A stretch of 37,010 nucleotides of DNA, taken from assembly GCF_000215485.1 (NCBI RefSeq), contig NZ_AFMS01000146.1, positions 1 to 37,010 of the forward strand. Reading direction: 5' to 3'. The notes under the pieces are model-generated. The model did no database searches, was not told the DNA's origin, and saw only the letters and a program-made list of their open reading frames with translations. Below are positions 1 to 8,574 of this stretch, piece after piece. The DNA is from Anaplasma marginale str. Florida. Its GTDB lineage: Bacteria; Pseudomonadota; Alphaproteobacteria; Rickettsiales; Anaplasmataceae. Numbering within the stretch: the stretch's first letter is position 1; each line of letters starts with the position of its first letter. The position numbers and the translations under genes are program-made.

Positions 1-916
1 CTAATAGCCTTTGGCTTTTACGCGGGAGTATGTCTTGCTCTATTTGCCGAACCAGTTGATCAACATTATGGAATTTACGCTCAGGTCTGAGAAAGCTAAT
101 CAGCTCTACATCTGCCCATTTTCCGTAAACATCATCGTCAAAATCAAAGACGTGCATCTCCAACAGTGGGCATATTTCTTCGGCAAAAGTGGGCCTTGTC
201 CCTATGTTGACGACGCCAGGCAGCCAATAATTGTTCCCGCCAAAACGCACTCTCGCATGGTACACACCATTTTTCGGCAGTACGGTATGATCCATGCTCA
301 GATTCAGCGTCGGGAACCCTATGAGCTTTCCCCTGCCCCGGCCTTTTAGCACCCTTCCACTGACGACATGCCGTCTGCCCAGCAGCAGATTTGCGGTTTC
401 AATATCACCCAGTTGCAAGCACTCCCTGATGCGAGAGGAAGAACACGCACGTCCGTCCACCATGTACTGCGGTACTCCTGTTACCCCATATCCACATGTG
501 GCCGCGTGTAGCTCGAGCGATTTGAGATTACCCGCACACTTGTGCCCAAAAACGCAGTCTTTCCCCACAACTACGTGTCTGGCTTTACAGCCACCGACCA
601 GCACATTATGAATAAACGCATCGGGTGATAGCTGCGCAAATTCCTGCCCGAACTCCACAACGTACAGATAATCCACCCCGCACGCTTCTATGAGCTCCAC
701 CTTGTGTTCAAAGTCTACTAACAAGAAATTCTTTCTCTGCCTCAAAAAAGCGGCAGTGTGGGGGGAGAACGTCAAAACAGCAGAGGGCAGAGACAGCTCG
801 GCAGCACGCCGGGTAAGCTCTGCGAATATCTGCACATGCCCGAGGTGTATTCCGTCAAAATTACCGAAAGTCAGCGCTACCGCCTCTTTACCCTCGTGCC
901 CATACAATACTTCCAT
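1..916 (-). CDS. ribF: Bifunctional riboflavin kinase / FAD synthetase (cut by left edge)
   Basis: Makes FMN from riboflavin and ATP, then FAD from FMN, in the cytoplasm. Reading leftward from ATG at 916 gives an open frame of 305 codons that is still open at base 1, so only the last few residues are missing (family members are about 305-315 aa). The N-terminal nucleotidyltransferase motif FGNFDGIHLGH lies near residues 17-27. The C-terminal riboflavin kinase domain shows GRGRGKLIGFPTLNL, a NGVYHARV strand and GVVNIGTRPTF. No internal stop or frameshift was found on reading through. It is divergent from grxC, with 67 bases between the two starts, so promoters for both must lie in or overlap that spacer. 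The start is supported by the conserved motif beginning about 16 residues in; the next upstream ATG is followed at once by TAA. Confidence 0.93.
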   Translation of the reverse strand, partial: MEVLYGHEGKEAVALTFGNFDGIHLGHVQIFAELTRRAAELSLPSAVLTFSPHTAAFLRQRKNFLLVDFEHKVELIEACGVDYLYVVEFGQEFAQLSPDAFIHNVLVGGCKARHVVVGKDCVFGHKCAGNLKSLELHAATCGYGVTGVPQYMVDGRACSSSRIRECLQLGDIETANLLLGRRHVVSGRVLKGRGRGKLIGFPTLNLSMDHTVLPKNGVYHARVRFGGNNYWLPGVVNIGTRPTFAEEICPLLEMHVFDFDDDVYGKWADVELISFLRPERKFHNVDQLVRQIEQDILPRKSQRLL

Positions 917-970
917 ATAAAAACTTTACATCTATACGCAGCCGTGCTAGCTAGAGCATGCACATCTCGG

Positions 971-977
971 AAGGAGG
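971..977 (+). promoter_or_regulatory. Strong ribosome binding site of grxC
   Basis: AAGGAGG is a full-length Shine-Dalgarno sequence, six bases before the ATG at 984. Most genes in this window have weak or no recognisable sites, so this one stands out and fixes the grxC start. Confidence 0.85.
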
Positions 978-983
978 AGCAGT

Positions 984-1226
984 ATGCGGGAGGTCCTCAT
1001 ATATACAAAGGTCCCCTGCCCCTATTGTACTAGGGCAAAGGCTTTGTTCAACAAAAAAAATGTACCCTTTAAGGAGATTGACATCACCGATAATCCGGAG
1101 GCTATGCGTGAGATGGTAGAGCGCTCGGGGAGGAGGACTGTGCCGCAGATTTTTATTGACGGCAAGAGCATAGGCGGTTGTGATGATCTATACGCCCTGT
1201 ACGAATCCGGGGAGTTGGAACTCTAG
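984..1226 (+). CDS. grxC: Glutaredoxin 3
   Basis: Small cytoplasmic dithiol glutaredoxin (80 aa, the usual length for GrxC) that uses glutathione to reduce protein disulfides and ribonucleotide reductase. The active site CPYC sits at residues 11-14 inside YTKVPCPYC. The cis-proline motif TVP (RRTVPQIFIDG) and the glutathione-binding GGCDDL follow in the expected places. The start is fixed by the strong ribosome binding site just upstream. The gene converges on prmC with about 150 bases between them. Together with the DsbD-like protein at 7.3-8.5 kb it gives the window one cytoplasmic and one membrane thiol-redox component. All motifs are intact. Confidence 0.95.
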   Translation: MREVLIYTKVPCPYCTRAKALFNKKNVPFKEIDITDNPEAMREMVERSGRRTVPQIFIDGKSIGGCDDLYALYESGELEL

Positions 1227-1377
1227 AGTGCGGCAGTCTGTTGCGGGTATTGTAGCGTAGCTCAGCACGTGCGCCCTGGCCCCTTTCATGTTGCTGGTGT
1301 CTGTGCGGGTGGAAGGCAAGTGGCGCGCGGTCGTGGGCTTGGCATGAATCGAGTGCTGGCGCGGCGGTGGAGGAGTT

Positions 1378-2235
1378 TTATGCCCCGGGCAGCAGCTTCA
1401 GGATGATGCACCTCTTCCTACCGGCAAGGTCGTACTCATAGTTGCAGAAGCCTATATTCCAGCGTAGGGCTTCGTCGCGTATTGTGCTCTGATCTTCACC
1501 AATCTCCAGAATCGCCCTGCCGGACGGGCGCAGGCATTTTTTTAGGACCTTAAAAATCTGAGTATACGCCTCCATGCCCCTTGTCCCACCGTCCAGGGCC
1601 CCCAATGGCTCGTGCTGCCTGACCTCACGCTGTAGGCCGGGTATTTTGCACCTCCTGATATACGGGGGGTTGCTTACTATCAGGTCAAACTTCCCTTCGC
1701 ACCGCTCCCAGCTTGCACAGCGCAGTTTTACCCTTGCGAGCATGGAGTGTCGCACAAAGTTTTGTCGCGCAACGCGGTAAGCCTTCACACTCTTCTCAAA
1801 TGCAACCCCGGTGGCGTGTCTGTAGTGCGATAGTAGCGCAATCAAGATGCACCCGGTGCCTGTGCCCAGATCGGCAATTGTGAGGTTACGATTTTGGTTT
1901 TTGTAAATTTTGATTGCAGAAGACACCACAGACTCAGTATCTGCCCGCGGATCGAGAACATCTGAATTGACTGCAAAATCCATGCCCCAGAATTCCCGTT
2001 TGCCAAGAATATGCGAGACTGGTTCCCCCGATAGCCGCCGGTCCAGTAGCGCGAAAAACCTATCCGCGCGTTCCTGTTCCACTGGCATATCAGCATCTAC
2101 GAGCATGGCAATCGCACTGATACCCAGGGCCTGCTGCGCGATGAGCTCTGCATCTAGCCTCGGAGTTGCCACGCCAGCACCGCTTAGCATGGCCGCAGCC
2201 TTACCCAACAGAGTAGAGATTCTCATCGCTTGCAT
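1378..2235 (-). CDS. prmC: Peptide chain release factor N5-glutamine methyltransferase
   Basis: Methylates the glutamine of the GGQ motif in release factors RF1 and RF2 using S-adenosylmethionine. The protein is 285 aa, normal for PrmC/HemK. It has the N-terminal helical recognition domain, the SAM-binding glycine loop DLGTGTGCILIALL, and the diagnostic catalytic motif NPPY (SNPPYIRR). ATG at 2235 is used; a second ATG at 2226 (MRISTLLGKAAAM) is equally possible. It lies 180 bases downstream of map on the same strand. An extended -10-like element in that spacer suggests its own promoter rather than simple read-through. No damage seen. Confidence 0.94.
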   Translation of the reverse strand: MQAMRISTLLGKAAAMLSGAGVATPRLDAELIAQQALGISAIAMLVDADMPVEQERADRFFALLDRRLSGEPVSHILGKREFWGMDFAVNSDVLDPRADTESVVSSAIKIYKNQNRNLTIADLGTGTGCILIALLSHYRHATGVAFEKSVKAYRVARQNFVRHSMLARVKLRCASWERCEGKFDLIVSNPPYIRRCKIPGLQREVRQHEPLGALDGGTRGMEAYTQIFKVLKKCLRPSGRAILEIGEDQSTIRDEALRWNIGFCNYEYDLAGRKRCIILKLLPGA

Positions 2236-2316
2236 CGCACATACCTGAAAGGCCAGCCATGTATGAAGCCGTGGATCCGCAAATTCCGCTGCATAGTTTC
2301 GGGAAAACTTCGCAAT

Positions 2317-2325
2317 ATTGTATCA
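2317..2325 (-). promoter_or_regulatory. Possible extended -10 promoter element for prmC
   Basis: On the minus strand this reads TGATACAAT, an extended -10-like element about 80 bases upstream of the prmC start. No good -35 box precedes it. The same bases belong to an inverted repeat (TATTGT-ATC-ACAATA, 2316-2330), so a regulator site is an alternative. Weak evidence. Confidence 0.3.
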
Positions 2326-2415
2326 CAATACAGAAACTGCACTCTTCTGCAAAGCCTGAGGTTACGACGCTAACCGCTGCCCGCCACCACACGCGCGGGC
2401 GATTGAGGTGCGCGC

Positions 2416-3213
2416 CTACTGGTAGGGCGGGAAATTCCAATTCTTTGGCGACATGGTGAAAACTTCCGCCCCATCTTTGGTGACCCCTAACGAATGTTCG
2501 AACTGCGCGGAGAGAGAGAAATCTCGGGTCGTCACGGTCCATCCGTCTTTCTTGCTCACGGTGGTGTGGTGCTTACCTGCATTTATCATGGGCTCCACCG
2601 TGAAAAACATTCCTTCCTGCAGCACAGTTTCATCTTCCTCGTCGTAGTAGTGTACAACATTAGGCGCCGCATGAAATACTTTGCCGAGGCCGTGGCCACA
2701 ATAATCACGCACAATTGAATAGCCATATTTGGCTATCGTTTCCTCAATCGCCATGCCAAGCCTATTGAGCTTCTGTCCGGGCTTCACATGTCCAATTGCA
2801 GCCCACATTGCTTCATACGAGGCCTCGCACAGGCGCTTGGCCTTCACCGCAGTGTTCTCGCCAACCCAGTACATCCTGCTGGTGTCCCCATGCCAGCCAT
2901 CCAAAATTACCGTAACATCTATGTTTAGTATGTCCCCATCCTTGAGCGCCACATCATCCGGGATGCCGTGGCACACTACACAATTTTTTGAGGTACAGAT
3001 AGACTTCGGATATCCGCGGTACCCCAGGGGGGCGGGCACAGCGCCGGCATCTATAATGAAGCGATGGCACAGATCATTCAAAGCGTTTGTAGAAACCCCG
3101 GGCTTTACGTAGGGAGTTATGAAATCCAGCGTCTCGGCGGCCAACCTACCCGCCCTGCGCATGCCTTCAAAATCCTTCTCGGAGTGAATAGTTATGCCCC
3201 CAGCCGAAACCAT
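2416..3213 (-). CDS. map: Methionine aminopeptidase, type I
   Basis: Removes the initiator methionine from nascent proteins; a dimetal cytoplasmic enzyme. At 265 aa it has the normal length for bacterial type I. The five metal ligands are visible: two aspartates around ILNIDVTVILDGWHGDTSRMYWVG, the histidine in CGHGLGKVFHAAPNVVHY, the glutamate in FFTVEPMINAG and the last glutamate in FEHSLGV. The start ATG at 3213 lies three bases after the sucB stop codon at 3217-3219, so the two are very likely co-transcribed and possibly translationally coupled. No anomalies. Confidence 0.95.
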   Translation of the reverse strand: MVSAGGITIHSEKDFEGMRRAGRLAAETLDFITPYVKPGVSTNALNDLCHRFIIDAGAVPAPLGYRGYPKSICTSKNCVVCHGIPDDVALKDGDILNIDVTVILDGWHGDTSRMYWVGENTAVKAKRLCEASYEAMWAAIGHVKPGQKLNRLGMAIEETIAKYGYSIVRDYCGHGLGKVFHAAPNVVHYYDEEDETVLQEGMFFTVEPMINAGKHHTTVSKKDGWTVTTRDFSLSAQFEHSLGVTKDGAEVFTMSPKNWNFPPYQ

Positions 3214-3216
3214 GAC

Positions 3217-4461
3217 CTAAATCTCGAGAGACATCCTGTTCGGATCTTCTATATATTGCTTGACGCGCACGAGGAAGGTCACCGCACCTTGACCATCCAC
3301 TATTCTGTGGTCATACGAAAGCGCGAGATACATCATGGGCCTGATTTCAATATTGCCGTTGACCACCACGGGGCGCTCTTGTATCGCGTGCATGCCCAGA
3401 ATCCCTGACTGAGGAGGGTTAATAATCGGTGTGGAAAGAAGAGACCCATATACTCCACCATTGGTGATGGTAAACGTTGCGCCAGACATATCAGCAACTG
3501 TGAGCGTCCCTCCCCTGGCCTTCTTACTCAGCATCACCAACTCTTGCTCTAATGCCGCAAACGACATGGTCTCGGCCCCGCGTATCACCGGCACTACTAA
3601 CCCCTTATCCGTGCCGACCGCAACCCCGATATTGCAGTAGTCGCGGTATATTATCTCATCCCCGGAAATCTCAGCATTAATCACCGGTATCTCTCTGAGA
3701 GCCAGCACCACGGCCTTGATGAAGAACGACATGAACCCCAGTTTCACCTCATACTTCTTCTCAAAGCCTTCCTTATATTTCCCCCTGAGCGCCATAACAG
3801 CACTCATATCCACCTCATTAAAAGTGCTGAGCGTGGCTGCGGTGTTTTGCGATTCCTTCAGCCGTGACGCGATCACCTGGCGGATTTTGCTCATCTTAAC
3901 GCGCCTTTCTCCTGGCACGCTTATGACGCCGTCAACCTCATCATACACGCGTTGCTGCGGGACGGGGCTCTTGCCCACATCGCCCACAGGCTTGGTGATT
4001 TTACCAGCCGCCCTATCAGCAGGTGAGGAACACCCACCGGCGACGAACTCGTCTATACCAGGAATGCGTGGGCCAGTGACCGGCTTAACCGGCTTTTCCT
4101 TGTCAGCAACTTGAGCTTGCGCATCACGTTGCTCAACCTGCGGTGCTAATTCGGCATCTGGAGTTGCAACTTCAGCTTGCTTGTGCTCACGCGCTGCGGC
4201 ATCCTGAGGGGCACCTTCATGCTTGCTGATGATCGCCAAAACCTGGCCCCTGGTTATTATCTCTTCATCCGACACGCGCAGTTCGGTGATAACACCGGCA
4301 ACCGGAGATGCTATCTCCAGAGAGGTTTTATCCGTTTCAACAATAAAAACCGCCTCTTCTGCGGAAACGGCATCACCAACCTTTTTCAGAACCCGAACAG
4401 GGGCCTCTGATATGGATTCCCCACCAAGGTTATCAACTTTTATCTCTACATTATCACTCAT
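3217..4461 (-). CDS. sucB: Dihydrolipoamide succinyltransferase, E2 of 2-oxoglutarate dehydrogenase
   Basis: Core of the 2-oxoglutarate dehydrogenase complex of the TCA cycle: transfers succinyl groups from its lipoyl arm to CoA. The N-terminal lipoyl domain has GESISEAPV and the lipoylated lysine in [12 protein letters not shown] (about residues 42-53). The C-terminal catalytic domain ends with [15 protein letters not shown], carrying the catalytic His and Asp. The 414-aa protein starts at ATG 4461; an upstream start at 4530 would add 23 residues unlike the family. Oddity: between the domains, where a peripheral subunit-binding domain of about 35 residues is expected, only a short stretch resembling its two ends remains (SPADRAA then [10 protein letters not shown]). 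Followed closely by map. Confidence 0.94.
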   Translation of the reverse strand: MSDNVEIKVDNLGGESISEAPVRVLKKVGDAVSAEEAVFIVETDKTSLEIASPVAGVITELRVSDEEIITRGQVLAIISKHEGAPQDAAAREHKQAEVATPDAELAPQVEQRDAQAQVADKEKPVKPVTGPRIPGIDEFVAGGCSSPADRAAGKITKPVGDVGKSPVPQQRVYDEVDGVISVPGERRVKMSKIRQVIASRLKESQNTAATLSTFNEVDMSAVMALRGKYKEGFEKKYEVKLGFMSFFIKAVVLALREIPVINAEISGDEIIYRDYCNIGVAVGTDKGLVVPVIRGAETMSFAALEQELVMLSKKARGGTLTVADMSGATFTITNGGVYGSLLSTPIINPPQSGILGMHAIQERPVVVNGNIEIRPMMYLALSYDHRIVDGQGAVTFLVRVKQYIEDPNRMSLEI

Positions 4462-4560
4462 ACAAGCAGCTTGCCCAATAAACGAACTATATGCCGGACG
4501 GATGGACCGCCAGTCTAGGCACCAAACCACGAAATGTCAAACCATAGATCAGCGCGTGAC

Positions 4561-5094
4561 TTATAGATATGACCTGGATAGCTCGATATACCCGTCAGCT
4601 GACTGTTGCAGATATGCTAACTCTTGATCCGACAGCATCCTCATGTACTTGGCGGGCCTTCCCCCCCACAACTCACCGGATTTTACCACCTTACCCCTAG
4701 TTAGCAAAGACCCAGCAGCTAACATGCTGCACTCCTCCATTAGGGCGCGGTCCATAATCACACAACCCATGCCCACGAATGTTTTGTCCATGAGGGAACA
4801 CGCATGCAATATGCAGCCGTGCCCGACAGTTACGAATTTTCCAATCTCGGTGTCACCGTATTCTTGATCAGTATGCACAACGGTATTATCCTGGATATTG
4901 CTGCCTTCACCAACGACAATTTTCCCTACATCACCCCTGAGAACCGAGCAAAACCAGATGCTTGCGTTCTTTCCTACGGCAACATGGCCGATAAGACGTG
5001 CGTTGTCTGCTATGAAAGCGGTAGAGTCTACAGACGGAAGAACGCCCATGTAGCTCACTAAAGACGCGTTACCCACCACATACCCTCCATACAT
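4561..5094 (-). CDS. Gamma-carbonic anhydrase family, left-handed beta-helix protein
   Basis: Hexapeptide-repeat protein of the gamma-carbonic anhydrase-like family, whose members are trimeric and bind zinc. The zinc histidines are present: one in NTVVHTD and two in VGHGCILHAC, spaced as in Cam/CaiE/YrdA proteins. The repeat region starts near FIADNARLIGHVAVG and is followed by a C-terminal helix (LSDQELAYLQQ). ATG at 5094 gives 177 aa, close to the usual 170-180. A GTG at 5136 would add 14 residues with no better ribosome site. Whether it hydrates CO2 or acts on acyl substrates cannot be told from sequence. It lies 99 bases upstream of sucB in the same orientation. Confidence 0.88.
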   Translation of the reverse strand: MYGGYVVGNASLVSYMGVLPSVDSTAFIADNARLIGHVAVGKNASIWFCSVLRGDVGKIVVGEGSNIQDNTVVHTDQEYGDTEIGKFVTVGHGCILHACSLMDKTFVGMGCVIMDRALMEECSMLAAGSLLTRGKVVKSGELWGGRPAKYMRMLSDQELAYLQQSADGYIELSRSYL

Positions 5095-5199
5095 GTCTAG
5101 CAGCGCTAGTGTACCTAGGGACCGGCCTCGCAGCACTTATTTTTCAAGGCACACAGTCACAGCAGCAACATACCCTAAAACTAAGCCAGGAGGACGTTA

Positions 5200-6018
5200 T
5201 CAATAAGCCGACAATTCCCCAAATACACGGCCAGGGAAAAACCCCTTTGCGGGCTTTCTGAAGGTCTGCATGTGCTCGAGCGTATTGTTGTCTCGCACTT
5301 CAAGATAGTCAACCTCAAACCCCTCCTGCTCAAGACGCAGCTTGCCGCGCGCAATTATTTCTTGCTGCCCGTGCGGATCGTCAGAAAGCTGCTGCCCAAC
5401 TTCGAGTAGAAACCCGTACAAAAAGTTGGCTTTGGTAATTTCCGCACTGCTCAAATATTGGTGCCTGGAAGACAGCGCCAACCCTTCTGCGCTTCTCACG
5501 GTGTTACCCTGCAACACGTCTACGCCTATGTTAAGGTCACGGAACAGCTGACGGGTGAGGTGCAGCATTTGGTAGTCTTTTTCCCCGAGGATCATGCAAT
5601 GTGCATTTGTTTGCATCACCAACTTTATTAGCACAACCATAATCCCGTTTATGAAATTCTGCCTAGACGCGCCACACAGTTCACGCGCCATGGGCCCTAT
5701 GTCCACACTGGTGGAAAAGCCATCGGGATACATACCCTCGGCACTCGGGATGTACACAACATCCACGCCCGCACTGGCGCATTTTTCGCAGTCCACCTCC
5801 TCACACCTTGGATATTTCTCGTAATCTTCGCCCGGGGAAAACTGCAGTGGGTTCACAAAGATGCTCACGATGACCACATCAGCATGCTTTTTCATCTCAT
5901 GCACTAAGGATAGGTGCCCGGAGTGCAATGCACCCATGGTTGGCACAAGTCCTATTTTACGGTTTGTAAATGGGCGCAGCACCGCCCTCACGGATTCTAC
6001 GTCCCTAACAATTTCCAT
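5200..6018 (-). CDS. panC: Pantothenate synthetase
   Basis: Condenses pantoate and beta-alanine with ATP to pantothenate, the precursor of CoA. The HIGH-type nucleotide motif is PTMGALHSGHLSLV near residues 26-39. Further motifs are FVNPLQFSPGEDYEKYPR, GEKDYQ and the SSR loop (SSRHQYLS; usually SSRN, here with His). ATG at 6018 gives 272 aa, close to the family's 275-285. A TTG at 6084 would add 22 residues without similarity. Divergent from dacF across a 154-base spacer with a palindrome and a promoter-like sequence. No panB or panD in the window, so the pantoate source is unknown here. Confidence 0.94.
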   Translation of the reverse strand: MEIVRDVESVRAVLRPFTNRKIGLVPTMGALHSGHLSLVHEMKKHADVVIVSIFVNPLQFSPGEDYEKYPRCEEVDCEKCASAGVDVVYIPSAEGMYPDGFSTSVDIGPMARELCGASRQNFINGIMVVLIKLVMQTNAHCMILGEKDYQMLHLTRQLFRDLNIGVDVLQGNTVRSAEGLALSSRHQYLSSAEITKANFLYGFLLEVGQQLSDDPHGQQEIIARGKLRLEQEGFEVDYLEVRDNNTLEHMQTFRKPAKGFFPGRVFGELSAY

Positions 6019-6085
6019 CTGGAAACTCACAAGGCCTGTACCGTCCCGGATTGTAGCCTGGTCGCCTGGCGCTGTCCACAACAAT

Positions 6086-6097
6086 CAACAATTGTTG
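6086..6097. repeat. 12-bp perfect palindrome between panC and dacF
   Basis: CAACAATTGTTG is a perfect palindrome located 68 bases upstream of the panC start and 75 bases upstream of the dacF start. Its place between two divergent genes is typical of operators, but no regulator is known for it and one 12-bp palindrome can arise by chance. Confidence 0.5.
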
Positions 6098-6114
6098 CGC
6101 GGTAAATTTTGTTA

Positions 6115-6144
6115 TTGATATAGAGCCCGCACATCAAGTATAAC
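6115..6144 (+). promoter_or_regulatory. Probable sigma-70 promoter of dacF
   Basis: TTGATA (6115-6120) and TATAAC (6139-6144) are separated by 18 bases and end 28 bases before the dacF start. Each box is one mismatch from consensus. Confidence 0.5.
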
Positions 6145-6172
6145 TGCCCGTGTTTTAGTCTAGTATCCTGCT

Positions 6173-7315
6173 GTGATCAGGCGTTTTCTGCTCAGTTTTT
6201 TGGTGCCCGCGTTCTGCTGCTTGGCATTGGCTCCGGCCCGCCCTTCTTACGCGCTCAAGATGCACACAAAGGCACCGCATGCAATTGTGTATGAGCTGGG
6301 GTCCCGGACAGTGCTCTTTGAGCATGATGCTGACGTTGCAGTGGCACCTTCTTCCATGAGCAAGTTGATGACGCTATATCTAGTGTTTCAGCACTTGCAT
6401 GCCGGCCTGATAAAGATGGACGATACGTTCTCTGTTAGTGAGAGCGCGTGGAAGCGTGGGGGCTCTTCTGCGTTTTTGAAAGTCGGGCAAATGGTCAAGG
6501 TTCGTGACCTCATCATGGGGGCTGCTGTATCATCTGGTAATGACGCATGCATTGCGCTTGCAGAGGGGGTCAGCGGTTCACAAGAACAGTTTGTGGAGGA
6601 CATTAACAGTTTGGCGAAGGAGATGAACCTGGCACATAGCAGTTTCACGAATGTGACTGGGTGGCCAGATGAGGGGCATTTGATGTCTGTGAGGGACATA
6701 CTCACGCTGTCGGTCAGAATTTTCGAGGATTTTCCCGAGTATTACCACGTATTCGGCGAGAAGCAGTTCACATATAATGGTGTAACCCAAAAGAACTACA
6801 ATACCCTGCTCAATTACAATATAGGGGTGGATGGGATAAAGACCGGCCACACAGAAAAGGCTGGGTATGGAATAGCGGCATCGGCACAGAAGGATAATCG
6901 CCGCGTTTTTGTTGTTGTCAACGGGCTGAAAACCGAAACGGAGCGGGCGTACGAGACTAAGCGGCTGCTGCTGTATGCCTTTAATCGCTTTGAGACCAAA
7001 GTTGTTTTCCCCGCGGGGAGCGTAGTGGGTGAAGTAAAAGTGTGGAATGGTAGGAAAGGGACGGTCCAGATGCATGTTCGCGACGATGTGGTCATAAGCT
7101 ACCCGAGGGACCTGTCAAAAAGCGTAAAGGCGTTTATCTCCCACAAGAGTACAATAGCTGCTCCAGTGAAAAAGGGCCAGGAGATAGGCACACTCGCGGT
7201 GCAGATACCCGGCATGGCAGATAAGGTGTTTCCAGTATATGCAGCCACGGAGGTTGAGGCGCTGGGACCGGTGCGCGGGTTTTTTAGATCGCTAAAGCAC
7301 GCTATTCTGGGCTAG
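6173..7315 (+). CDS. dacF: D-alanyl-D-alanine carboxypeptidase (PBP5/6 family)
   Basis: Low-molecular-weight penicillin-binding protein, exported to the periplasm, that removes the terminal D-Ala from peptidoglycan stem peptides. An N-terminal signal peptide (about residues 1-27, ending PARPSYA) is followed by the three active-site motifs: SxxK at 61-64 (SMSK), SxN at 121-123 (SGN) and KTG at 223-225 (GIKTGHT). The C-terminal beta-rich domain follows. The protein has 380 aa, normal for the family. The start is GTG at 6173, chosen because it gives a complete signal peptide. The 3' end overlaps the convergent DsbD-like gene by 14 bases. Together with slt at 17.7 kb it indicates an active murein metabolism. 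Gene symbol by family; dacA/dacC would describe the same function. Confidence 0.92.
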   Translation: MIRRFLLSFLVPAFCCLALAPARPSYALKMHTKAPHAIVYELGSRTVLFEHDADVAVAPSSMSKLMTLYLVFQHLHAGLIKMDDTFSVSESAWKRGGSSAFLKVGQMVKVRDLIMGAAVSSGNDACIALAEGVSGSQEQFVEDINSLAKEMNLAHSSFTNVTGWPDEGHLMSVRDILTLSVRIFEDFPEYYHVFGEKQFTYNGVTQKNYNTLLNYNIGVDGIKTGHTEKAGYGIAASAQKDNRRVFVVVNGLKTETERAYETKRLLLYAFNRFETKVVFPAGSVVGEVKVWNGRKGTVQMHVRDDVVISYPRDLSKSVKAFISHKSTIAAPVKKGQEIGTLAVQIPGMADKVFPVYAATEVEALGPVRGFFRSLKHAILG

Positions 7316-8531
7316 CTTTGGAACTTGGGTTTGCGTTCAGGTGCTTGCTCAAAATCTCAAGAAGCGTTTTTTCGCTGAAAATTTGCGGCATAGGCCCTAC
7401 GGATTTTCCGTTGACGTACAGCTCGTAGAACGGAACACCACCACCGCCATGTTCGCTTAAGTACTCGGCAATAGTGCTGTCCATGTTGGTCCAGTCTGCT
7501 TTCATGTATATAACACCATGTGTGCGTAGAAAACTCTGCACCGATGCGGATTCAAGCACTTTTTCATTAACCTTACAGGTAAGACACCACTCAGCCCCCA
7601 CAGACAAAAACACCGTCTTATCTTTGCGCAGTAACCTCGCCAACCTTGCTTCGGAAAATTCCACCACTGCAAGCTCACCATATGCGTGATCGTGGCCTCG
7701 AAAGCGACCAATATATATCGCAGTACCAACAACAAAGAGCGGTAGTAGCACCGCCAAGGCCTTGGATGCTTGCATCTTGACATTAGACATAACCCGCAGA
7801 AACCACACCCCTAACGATACCGCAACAATTGACAGCACTGTTGGGAGTAGTACGTGCGTGCCCTTTTGGCTCACCAGAACGTGCAGCAGCCACGCAGAGG
7901 TTGCATACATTGGGAATGCAAGAAATTGCTTAAGGTACTCCATCCACCGTCCAGGTTTTGGAAGTAGGCGAGTCAGACCCGGGGAACACGATATGATCAA
8001 ATATGGAAGCGCCATACCTAGTCCCATAACCTGAAATATTGCAATAGAACGCAACCCCGGCTGCAGCAGAGCGAAACTTACAGCAGACACCATGAACGGG
8101 GCCGAGCATGGAGTACCGATTAGCGCAGAAAGAACCCCGGCAAAAAAACTTCCAACGTTGTGCGCGGTTATTGCATCTACGAACGGCACTTTGATTGACA
8201 AGTCAAGAAAACCGGAAAATGACATGCCCACAAGAAAAGTTACGTGTAGGAGGCCGATAACCAAAGCTGGGGACTGCATCTGAAACCCCCAACCAAGAAA
8301 GTGGCCTGCGGAGCGCAGTAAAATCAGCACCAAAGACAAGAGTAGCATGCTACTCATAACCCCAGCCGTGTAGTATACCCCATCCACCGCGGTACTCCAC
8401 CTACTTTTCGAGCTTTTACGCACTATGGGTAGCACTTTCAACGACAATATGGGAAACACGCAGGGCATTAGGTTGAGCACCAAACCACCAACAAACGCGA
8501 GTGCTAATATTTCGGGAAATGTATGTTCCAT
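7302..8531 (-). CDS. DsbD-like thiol:disulfide interchange protein without the N-terminal periplasmic domain
   Basis: Inner-membrane protein that should carry electrons from cytoplasmic thioredoxin to the periplasm. About eight membrane segments form a DsbD-beta/CcdA-type domain with the paired cysteines in NLMPCVFPIL (first segment) and LIGTPCSAPF (fourth). They are followed by a periplasmic thioredoxin-like domain (about residues 290-409) with the active site AEWCLTCKVNE. The alpha domain that starts classical DsbD is absent: membrane segment 1 begins at about residue 8. Length 409 aa. It lies 43 bases after sdhE on the same strand and its end overlaps dacF. Likely role: keeping periplasmic cysteines or cytochrome c thiols reduced. 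Its partner proteins are not in the window. Confidence 0.88.
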   Translation of the reverse strand: MEHTFPEILALAFVGGLVLNLMPCVFPILSLKVLPIVRKSSKSRWSTAVDGVYYTAGVMSSMLLLSLVLILLRSAGHFLGWGFQMQSPALVIGLLHVTFLVGMSFSGFLDLSIKVPFVDAITAHNVGSFFAGVLSALIGTPCSAPFMVSAVSFALLQPGLRSIAIFQVMGLGMALPYLIISCSPGLTRLLPKPGRWMEYLKQFLAFPMYATSAWLLHVLVSQKGTHVLLPTVLSIVAVSLGVWFLRVMSNVKMQASKALAVLLPLFVVGTAIYIGRFRGHDHAYGELAVVEFSEARLARLLRKDKTVFLSVGAEWCLTCKVNEKVLESASVQSFLRTHGVIYMKADWTNMDSTIAEYLSEHGGGGVPFYELYVNGKSVGPMPQIFSEKTLLEILSKHLNANPSSKASPE

Positions 8532-8574
8532 AAGCTACCTCAGCAATGCCACTCTGGCATACACCACCAGCAAG

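Noticed and set aside
4462-4530. Upstream start of SucB at 4530
   Set aside because: The extra 23 residues precede the lipoyl domain without similarity; MSDNVEIKV at 4461 is the natural start.
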